Assembly (NCBI GenBank): GCA_035518875.1
Contig: DATIXD010000153.1
Location: 1 to 6,420 of the forward strand
Direction: 5' to 3'
DNA from: DATIXD01 sp035518875
Lineage (GTDB): Bacteria; Pseudomonadota; Gammaproteobacteria; Methylococcales; Methylococcaceae
Length of the DNA: 6,420 nt
Of the stretch, positions 1 through 4,580 are shown piece after piece. Position 1 is the first letter of the stretch, and each line of letters starts with the position of its first letter. The translations under genes and the position numbers were made by a program. The notes beneath the pieces were generated by a model. It ran no database searches, was not told the DNA's origin, and was given only the letters and a program-made list of their open reading frames with translations.

Positions 1-116
1 ACATCCAAAGGGTTCTCACCGATTGCGAGGGCAATGTCTCCCAGGCGGCGAAACTTCTGGGCATCCATCGCCGGTCGCTTCAGCGCAAGCTGCTAAAATA
101 TCCGCCGCGCGTATAG
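1..116 (+). CDS. Response regulator of the RegA/PrrA/ActR type, C-terminal end only (5' truncated by the window)
   Basis: Reading from base 3, 37 codons run to a TAG stop at 114-116. The peptide contains IQRVLTDCEGNVSQAAKLLG followed by IHRRSLQRKLLKYPPRV. This is the Fis-like helix-turn-helix (HTH_8) at the end of RegA/PrrA/ActR/RegR response regulators: the 'GN(V/I)S.AA..L' helix, then the 'HRR(S/T)LQRKL' recognition helix and a short basic, proline-containing tail. Known members are cytoplasmic DNA-binding partners of a membrane sensor kinase (RegB/PrrB/ActS) and act as global redox regulators. The receiver domain and phospho-acceptor aspartate lie outside the window, so the exact member cannot be named. 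It is on the same strand as nikR but 442 bp upstream, with a probable terminator between them, so I infer no shared transcript. The family call is good; the specific function is unknown. Confidence 0.8.
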   Translation, partial: IQRVLTDCEGNVSQAAKLLGIHRRSLQRKLLKYPPRV

Positions 117-148
117 CAACGGACGATCTCCAGGCAGCTCCCCATCGA

Positions 149-192
149 CCGGGTGCGGGATTGGTACCTCGATCGCATCTCGGATTCTTTTT
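149..192 (+). terminator. Candidate intrinsic terminator after the response regulator
   Basis: CCGGGTGCG (149-157) can pair with CGCA (174-177) plus CTCGG (179-183), giving about nine base pairs with one bulged T and one G-U pair around a 16-nt loop. The tract ATTCTTTTT (184-192) follows at once. It begins 33 bp after the regulator's stop codon. The T tract is interrupted by one C and the loop is long, so strength is uncertain. No folding energy was calculated. Confidence 0.4.
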
Positions 193-310
193 CGCCAGGT
201 CCAGTCCCTCCTCCAAGCCGCGAACTTTCCAATGGCAGCCCATGACGGGAGGGATCGGCGCTGGCTGGCTCACGCCGCGAGGTAGAGTACGACGCCCATT
301 TGGACTGGCG

Positions 311-328
311 ATGATTATCATTTCATAC
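311..328. promoter_or_regulatory. Fur-box-like palindrome
   Basis: ATGATTATCAT (311-321) is a perfect inverted repeat around a central T. On the minus strand, AATGATAATCAT matches the central 12 bases of the 19-bp E. coli Fur consensus (GATAATGATAATCATTATC), but the flanks fit poorly, about 13 of 19 overall. It continues into TCATAC (323-328), which equals one half-site of the E. coli NikR operator, but no GTATGA partner lies 16 bp upstream. It could serve a metalloregulator of either kind or be chance. No gene begins directly downstream on either strand. Confidence 0.25.
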
Positions 329-399
329 CCTGTGTCGGGGCATGGCGAAAGTGCCGGTAATCGGATCGGTTGAGAATCACCAGAGAAGCCTGCAGAGAG

Positions 400-427
400 T
401 TGACCCGTCTGCCTCTCTGAGTATTAG
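400..427 (+). promoter_or_regulatory. Candidate sigma70-type promoter for nikR
   Basis: TTGACC (400-405, five of six to the -35 consensus) lies 16 bp before TATTAG (422-427, four of six to the -10 consensus). Transcription from here would give a leader of roughly 125 nt before nikR that contains the inverted repeat at 487-513. An alternative -10, TATGAT at 453-458 with a weak -35 (TTGCAG, 429-434, 18-bp spacer), would place that repeat closer to the start site. Neither choice is settled by the sequence. Confidence 0.25.
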
Positions 428-486
428 GTTGCAGCCATCCGGCATCCGATTCTATGATCCGTTCGGATAAACCGGCAGCCGAAAGC

Positions 487-513
487 GTACCACGATCACA
501 CAAGTCGTGCTAC
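487..513. promoter_or_regulatory. 27-nt inverted repeat upstream of nikR, candidate NikR operator
   Basis: GTACCACGA (487-495) and TCGTGCTAC (505-513) are inverted copies with one mismatch in nine, separated by a 9-nt spacer. The repeat ends 45 bp before the nikR start. Known NikR operators are long, widely spaced palindromes of about 25-28 bp; the E. coli site is GTATGA-N16-TCATAC. This repeat shares the outer GTA...TAC ends and the overall length, but has different inner bases. NikR is often autoregulated, so the position fits. Assignment to NikR is inference. Confidence 0.45.
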
Positions 514-547
514 CGGCATCTGTTGAATGCGCTATAGAATTCGGGAT

Positions 548-553
548 GGGAGG
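548..553 (+). promoter_or_regulatory. Ribosome binding site of nikR
   Basis: GGGAGG lies five bases before the ATG at 559. This strong Shine-Dalgarno match favours that ATG over the in-frame ATG at 580, which has no comparable site. Confidence 0.75.
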
Positions 554-558
554 CGACC

Positions 559-987
559 ATGGTCAAATCCGGCCAACTGATGCGCTTTGGCGTATCGATG
601 GAAGATGATCTGTTGGAGAAGTTCGATTCATTGTGCGCCGCGCGGGGATATGGAAACCGCTCCGAGGCCATTCGTGACATGGTGCGGGACCTCCTCATCG
701 AGAGCGCGCTGCGGGAAGAGAACACGGAGGGAGTCGGCACGCTCACTCTCGTCTACGATCACCATCATCGGGAGTTGGAAGAAAAACTCACCGACTACCA
801 GCATGAGCATCTAAAGGAGATCATTTCGACCGTGCATGTCCACCTGAACCGTCATCTGTGCCTGGAAGTGTTGATCCTGCGTGGAAAAGTCAAGGAAATA
901 AGGAAAGTCGCCGACGGGCTGATCGCAACCAAGGGTGTGCAGCATGGAAAACTCGTTCTCACGACAGCCGGTCGAGAAGCCCGGTAA
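559..987 (+). CDS. nikR: Nickel-responsive transcriptional regulator NikR
   Basis: A 142-residue protein, the usual NikR length. NikR is a cytoplasmic tetramer that binds DNA when loaded with nickel and represses nickel uptake genes. Residues 8-47 form the ribbon-helix-helix domain: the DNA-contacting strand MRFGVSM, then the helices around EDDLLEKFDSLCAARGYGNR and SEAIRDMVRDLL. Residues from about 58 form the ACT-like metal-binding domain, including GTLTLVYDHHHREL and CLEVLILRGKVKEI, and ending with the family motif GVQHGKL. The ligands known from E. coli NikR (His76, His87, His89, Cys95) align with His82, His93, His95 and Cys101 here, with spacing exactly kept. The gene has its own promoter region and converges on the transport operon, whose last gene ends 113 bp away. 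It is very likely the operon's regulator, and possibly its own through the repeat at 487-513. Confidence 0.95.
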   Translation: MVKSGQLMRFGVSMEDDLLEKFDSLCAARGYGNRSEAIRDMVRDLLIESALREENTEGVGTLTLVYDHHHRELEEKLTDYQHEHLKEIISTVHVHLNRHLCLEVLILRGKVKEIRKVADGLIATKGVQHGKLVLTTAGREAR

Positions 988-1100
988 TGCGGGATAGTGC
1001 CGTGCTACAAATGAAAATCCATGGAGATCACCTTACATGGGCATAGGATATAGTCGAACCATTGCTTTGAATGCCACGCCAGGAACCATCGTCGCACCGC

Positions 1101-1880
1101 TTAATGCCGATGTCGGCCGTTTCTTGACAGATGATAATGGGCCAGGTTACATGCGTGCAGGAGGTCGTGGTTGCCGAGGATCTCTTCCGCCGTCCCGGTT
1201 GCTGCGATGTGATGGTCCGGATCGAACACATAGACTCGCGTCGCAATCAGCTCGACAATGCTCAAATCATGGGTAGCCGTCACTAATGTTTTACCGGCCT
1301 TGTTTTGCGCTCGAATGAAATCTATCAGCCAGGATAGGCTGCGGGGGTCCAGACCGGTGGTAGGCTCATCCAGCAGCCAGACTTCGGGTTGAAGGCTGAG
1401 GATAGAAGCCAGAGCCACCTTGCGCTTCTCGCCGCCGGACAGGCGATGCGGAGCCCGGCCGGCCAGTTTCTCGATGCCCAGCGCTTTTAGGGAGGATTCT
1501 ACCCGAATCTCTACTTCCTCTTGATCCAGTCCAAGTTGAAGCGGTGCAAACGCTACTTCATCCAAAACGGAAGGAGAGAAGAGCTGCACGTCGGTATCCT
1601 GAAAGACCAACCCTACCCGTCGCCGGAAAGCAAAATTCACGGCTTCGTCATCCAGCGCCCGCTCGGTCAGCGGGCTGCCGAATGCCGTGATTGCGCCCTG
1701 GGAAGGGAAATACAAGCCGTCCAGCAATTTGAGCAAGGTGCTCTTCCCTGATCCATTGGCGCCAAGAATGACCAGGCTTTCACCGACCTGGACGTCAAGG
1801 CTTGCCTCTTCCAGAGCCACGTGACCGCCTTCGTAAGCAAACGATGCCCGCTCTACGCTAAAAATGGTCTCTGTATTCAA
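1101..1880 (-). CDS. nikO: ATP-binding subunit of the ECF-type nickel/cobalt transporter (NikO/CbiO)
   Basis: A 259-residue cytoplasmic ATPase that powers metal-ion import with NikQ and NikM. All ABC motifs are intact: Walker A GANGSGKST (40-48), Q-loop Gln94 in FQDTDVQLF, signature LSGGE (147-151), Walker B VWLLDE (167-172) and H-loop His204 in TATHDL. The Q-loop segment 'QDTDVQLFSPSVLDEVAFAPLQLGL' is typical of CbiO/NikO. The start is TTG at 1880: no ATG or GTG precedes the conserved N-terminus in frame after the NikQ stop, and the ribosome site is weak (GGGA-like). The gene lies 33 bp after the NikQ stop and in the same frame, so translation is probably coupled. The last 22 residues contain six histidines and a cysteine, ending RNGRHRH. 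The nickel rather than cobalt call rests on the adjacent nikR. Confidence 0.93.
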   Translation of the reverse strand: MNTETIFSVERASFAYEGGHVALEEASLDVQVGESLVILGANGSGKSTLLKLLDGLYFPSQGAITAFGSPLTERALDDEAVNFAFRRRVGLVFQDTDVQLFSPSVLDEVAFAPLQLGLDQEEVEIRVESSLKALGIEKLAGRAPHRLSGGEKRKVALASILSLQPEVWLLDEPTTGLDPRSLSWLIDFIRAQNKAGKTLVTATHDLSIVELIATRVYVFDPDHHIAATGTAEEILGNHDLLHACNLAHYHLSRNGRHRH

Positions 1881-1913
1881 AATGTCCCACAGCTTTCGAC
1901 AGGTTTCATAAAC

Positions 1914-2759
1914 TCAACGTCCCAGGAGGATCGCTGCCAAACTAACCGACAACAGCACCCCGCCCCAGACCCAATCTCGTCTCTGCATCCTGAATGGTTT
2001 CAGGGTGACCACACGGCCATGGAACCCGCGCGATTTCATGGCCAGGTAAACCTCGCTGCTCATGTTCAGCGACCTGCTCAACAGAGTTGCAGCGGCGGCG
2101 GCCATAATGCGTCGCTGCTCCACCGCGCTCAGCCGCCCGACCACCCGGCTCTTGCGCGAGAGGAACATGTCGTTCGCGATGCGCAGCAACAGGTAAATAT
2201 AGCGGTAGGTCATCCCCAGGGTCAGGATAAAAACGTCCGGAACCCGCAATACGCTAAGCGCGCTGAGCACGGCATTCCAGGGGGTGGTCAGGATTAAGAG
2301 TAGCGACAGCGAGACCGATGTGCTGACTCTTAACAACAGGAACAGGCAGGTGACCAAACCCGTCTGTGTGATGACCAGGCCGAAGGGCAGCATGGCCAAT
2401 GGCGGTCCGGGAGTAACGAACAAGGCTGGCACCAGCAGCACGCCGGTGAAGAAGGGCAAGAACAGCCAGACCCGGCGGATGAAGACAACCGCCGGGATGC
2501 ACGAACGCCAGGCCAGCCATAGGACCAACAGGTAAATCATGCCGATGACAGCCAGGCTGCGCGACAGGCTCACCCCAATTAGGAACGCCAGGGTGCAAAC
2601 GACTTTTACCCGCGCATCGAGACTCTGCAACAGCCCTGGCCGCGTGCTGATTTCCTCAGCGAAAAAGGAGCGCTCCAGGGCGCCGCTGATGTCCCTGATA
2701 ATATGCTCAAGTACATTATGTCTCTTTTTTGTTGGCCCGGCCTTTGAGGGCACTCTCAT
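1914..2759 (-). CDS. nikQ: Transmembrane coupling subunit of the ECF-type nickel/cobalt transporter (NikQ/CbiQ)
   Basis: A 281-residue inner-membrane protein that links the substrate-binding NikM to the ATPase NikO. Hydrophobic segments lie at about residues 52-84, 88-116, 120-160, 168-192 and 263-280. The cytoplasmic coupling region carries the two arginine motifs expected of T components: LSRKSRVVG (200-208) and VYLAMKSRGFHG (238-249), which contact the ATPase. The conserved N-terminal part around 'GALERSFFAEE' and 'LDARVKV' matches CbiQ/NikQ. The ATG at 2759 has GGAG only three bases upstream, so the GTG two codons later (2753), with GGAG nine bases away, may be the real start; about 15 extra residues precede the conserved region either way. 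It follows nikM by 56 bp and precedes nikO by 33 bp. Confidence 0.92.
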   Translation of the reverse strand: MRVPSKAGPTKKRHNVLEHIIRDISGALERSFFAEEISTRPGLLQSLDARVKVVCTLAFLIGVSLSRSLAVIGMIYLLVLWLAWRSCIPAVVFIRRVWLFLPFFTGVLLVPALFVTPGPPLAMLPFGLVITQTGLVTCLFLLLRVSTSVSLSLLLILTTPWNAVLSALSVLRVPDVFILTLGMTYRYIYLLLRIANDMFLSRKSRVVGRLSAVEQRRIMAAAAATLLSRSLNMSSEVYLAMKSRGFHGRVVTLKPFRMQRRDWVWGGVLLSVSLAAILLGR

Positions 2760-2815
2760 AGGCTCCGTTGATGGGTGGCGTCCGGCACCAGATCAGGTGA
2801 CAGGTTCCCGTCATG

Positions 2816-3934
2816 TTAATTATTTTTGGATTGCGTTTTCGGACCCGGGGTCAGGACCTTGGCAAGCAACCATGCGACGACGCCCACGACCAGGATACCT
2901 ACCGCGGCAGACAGGATGTATCCCAGGTTGGAATTTCCCAGGGCCGGCAGGTTGTAACCCTGTAAAGGCGCGCCCCAGATGCCCGAAAGGCGTGCAAATC
3001 CCTCGGGGATGGCCTTGAGTCCCATCTTTGCGAGCTCTTCAGTTCCCCATTCTCCCCACGCTGTACCGGGCGCCAATAGACCCAGTGGCGAGAGCACGGC
3101 CAATACCAACAGGACAACCCACAGCTGGCGCAGTTTGCCTATCCCTGCGGATTCGACCACCTCGGCCGGTTTCTCTGCGGCCTCCAATATTGCGGGATTC
3201 GAGCGTCGCAAGTAAGCCAGTACCAACACGGTAAGAAAGGCTTCCGCCACAGAGGCTGCCAGGGCATGGGGAATCACCATTGCCGGGATCGATACGGATA
3301 AGGGATAGGGGGCGTAGAGCGGGCTGCCATCCGCAGACCTGAACAGTAGGGGTTGGATGCCGAACTCAAACCCGGCGAAAAATGCTGCCATGGTCACTCC
3401 CGTCCAGGCGCCGATAGCTGCGCCGGCAAGCCGCTTCGACGAGCTGATAGGAGTCTTTTTCGCAAAGGCGCGGTACATGGCATAGCCGAACTGGGGCACA
3501 ACGACAGCGATGTTAAAGCAGTTGGCGCCCAGCGCCAGGATGCCCCCGTCTCCAAAGAAAATCGCCTGAATGATGAGGGCGGTTGAAACGGCGATGGTAG
3601 CGGCCTCCGGGCCCAGGATAAGGGCCGCCAGGGCTGCGCCCGTCACATGGGCGGTCGTTCCGCCTGGGATCGGAATGTTGAACATCATGATGATGAATGA
3701 AAAGGCCGCCAGCAACGCGATCAGCGGTGCGCTGCGTGCGTTCATGCCTTGGCGTAACTTGCGGATGCCCGATACCCAGAAAGGTAATACCAGCAGAAAC
3801 ATGATCGATGAGGTAGCCGGGCTAAGGTAGCCATCGGGGATATGCATGGCAGTCGTAGCGAGCCAGATGAGCAGAACGCCAACGTATGATGTCAAAATTT
3901 TCGTGGTCTTGTCTCTCAAACGATAAATGGCCAT
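2816..3934 (-). CDS. nikM: Substrate-binding membrane subunit NikM with fused NikN-like tail (CbiM family)
   Basis: 372 residues from the ATG at 3934. Residues 1-29 form a signal peptide (basic RLRDK, a hydrophobic core, then ATTA) whose predicted cleavage leaves Met30-His31-IPDGYLSP as the mature N-terminus. In the NikM2 structure the nickel is held by the free amine of Met1, by His2 and by His67. Here mature His2 and His67 (His96 in GGTTAHVTG) fall at exactly those positions. Several hydrophobic helices follow to about residue 242. After a polar linker (245-268), a NikN/PDGLE-type module runs from SPLGLLAPGTAWGEWG (282-297) to a final helix (339-361). A longer frame opens at 4027 but overlaps the upstream gene and lacks the ribosome site that precedes 3934. 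The gene lies 40 bp after the upstream gene's stop. Substrate could be nickel or cobalt; nikR favours nickel. Confidence 0.93.
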   Translation of the reverse strand: MAIYRLRDKTTKILTSYVGVLLIWLATTAMHIPDGYLSPATSSIMFLLVLPFWVSGIRKLRQGMNARSAPLIALLAAFSFIIMMFNIPIPGGTTAHVTGAALAALILGPEAATIAVSTALIIQAIFFGDGGILALGANCFNIAVVVPQFGYAMYRAFAKKTPISSSKRLAGAAIGAWTGVTMAAFFAGFEFGIQPLLFRSADGSPLYAPYPLSVSIPAMVIPHALAASVAEAFLTVLVLAYLRRSNPAILEAAEKPAEVVESAGIGKLRQLWVVLLVLAVLSPLGLLAPGTAWGEWGTEELAKMGLKAIPEGFARLSGIWGAPLQGYNLPALGNSNLGYILSAAVGILVVGVVAWLLAKVLTPGPKTQSKNN

Positions 3935-3940
3935 CGCCAC

Positions 3941-3946
3941 TTCCTC
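3941..3946 (-). promoter_or_regulatory. Ribosome binding site fixing the nikM start
   Basis: On the minus strand GAGGAA lies six bases before the ATG at 3934. This decides for the shorter NikM, which has a normal signal peptide, against the frame opening at 4027, which would bury that signal peptide behind 31 polar residues. Confidence 0.65.
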
Positions 3947-3974
3947 ATATTTCCCGATTTCCCCTGCAACCGGC

Positions 3975-4574
3975 TCATCGCGGGTTGCTCCTGCCTCCGC
4001 AGTCTGCGAATTCCCTCGCCGTTTCATAGCGTCCGGCCAGCTGAGCGCACATGGATTGAAAGAAGTTCAGACTCCGGGGAGAAAGTGGCGCGACGATGCG
4101 CCTGTCCGTCGAATATCGAACGAGGAAAGTAATGTGGCGGATGCCGTGAGCCAGGACATCCTGTTCCCTGATCTCGGCCGGTCGCGGCTTTTTCGGATCC
4201 GTCGATTGCGGCGGGACCAATTCGCTCCACCGCAATCGAGACGGCTCCGCGGCCAGGCATCCCGGAGCTTCCGAGAAGGCAAGATAAGTGAGGATGAGGG
4301 TTCCATCCTTCTCCCAGCGCCAGCTGGTGGAGTGAAGGATCGCGGCGTCACAGCCGGGCGCAATCAGACCGCGCGCGACCGTATCCGGGTCGGAACTGTC
4401 GCGTGACAGGTTGGCAAGCCGACGGCCGTAGGCTAAAGTTTCTCCGGCGGCAGGAGTGACCATGAACAGTTCGAGAGTAACTGGCGGCCGGGACTGACCG
4501 CATCCGGTCGCAATCATCAAAGGCAGAAGCGAACAGGTTATGGCAAAGCAGACTCCGGTTAGTGGAAATCGCAT
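3975..4574 (-). CDS. Uncharacterised exported protein or lipoprotein in the nickel-uptake operon
   Basis: 199 residues from the ATG at 4574; a TTG two codons earlier (4580) is also possible. I do not recognise the family. Residues 1-24 look like a signal peptide, and IATGC (21-25) resembles a lipobox, though with Ala rather than Leu at -3, so membrane anchoring through Cys25 is likely but not certain. The rest has no membrane segment and is mixed in composition. The segments GCDAAILHSTSWRWEKDG (74-91), LILTYLAF (93-100) and DVLAHGIRHITFLVRY (139-154) look like a folded core. His81, His143, His147 and Cys75, 106, 176 and 192 are potential metal ligands, though nothing shows that they bind metal. 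The gene begins six bases after the receptor stop and has no clear Shine-Dalgarno, which suggests coupled translation. It does not resemble the NikK/NikL (DUF4198-type) accessory proteins found with other nickel ECF systems. Confidence 0.7.
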   Translation of the reverse strand: MRFPLTGVCFAITCSLLPLMIATGCGQSRPPVTLELFMVTPAAGETLAYGRRLANLSRDSSDPDTVARGLIAPGCDAAILHSTSWRWEKDGTLILTYLAFSEAPGCLAAEPSRLRWSELVPPQSTDPKKPRPAEIREQDVLAHGIRHITFLVRYSTDRRIVAPLSPRSLNFFQSMCAQLAGRYETAREFADCGGRSNPR

Positions 4575-4580
4575 AGGCAA

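Larger units (their letters stand above)
117..558. other. Intergenic region between the response regulator and nikR
   Basis: These 442 bp contain no reading frame I believe. Open frames exist on both strands, but they have no recognisable domains, no good ribosome binding site, and some overlap the regulator gene. The region holds the terminator at 149-192, a Fur-box-like palindrome near 311-328, a candidate promoter at 400-427 and an inverted repeat at 487-513 just ahead of nikR. I saw no tRNA, riboswitch or transposon end in it. Confidence 0.6.

Noticed and set aside
16..321. Open frame of 101 codons on the - strand
   Set aside because: It is antisense to the regulator tail and the terminator, and its peptide looks like composition-driven noise.
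23..373. Open frame of 116 codons on the + strand
   Set aside because: It overlaps the regulator's true C-terminus in another frame, has no ribosome site, shows no recognisable domain and is rich in Pro/Gly/Arg, as expected for a chance frame in GC-rich DNA.
457..468. Small palindrome ATCCG-TT-CGGAT
   Set aside because: The stem is only four or five pairs with a tiny loop and no T tract; too short to call a terminator or operator.
117..558. Cobalamin or other metal riboswitch ahead of nikR
   Set aside because: I looked for B12-box-like and conserved multi-helix patterns and saw none; the only clear symmetry is the DNA-operator-like repeat at 487-513.
1001..1008. CGTGCTAC after nikR, identical to part of the right half-site at 505-513
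   Set aside because: No inverted partner lies at the right distance, so it does not form a second operator.
1019..1040. CCATG...CATGG inverted repeat between nikR and nikO
   Set aside because: A five-pair stem with a 12-nt loop and no T run; too weak to be called a terminator.
3935..4027. N-terminal extension of NikM from the start at 4027
   Set aside because: It would overlap the upstream gene by 53 bp, put a polar stretch before a normal signal peptide, and ignore the good GAGGAA site in front of the ATG at 3934.
3927..4406. Long + strand frame opposite the exported-protein gene
   Set aside because: It is a shadow: the minus-strand frame has a signal peptide, operon spacing and plausible protein composition, while this one has none.
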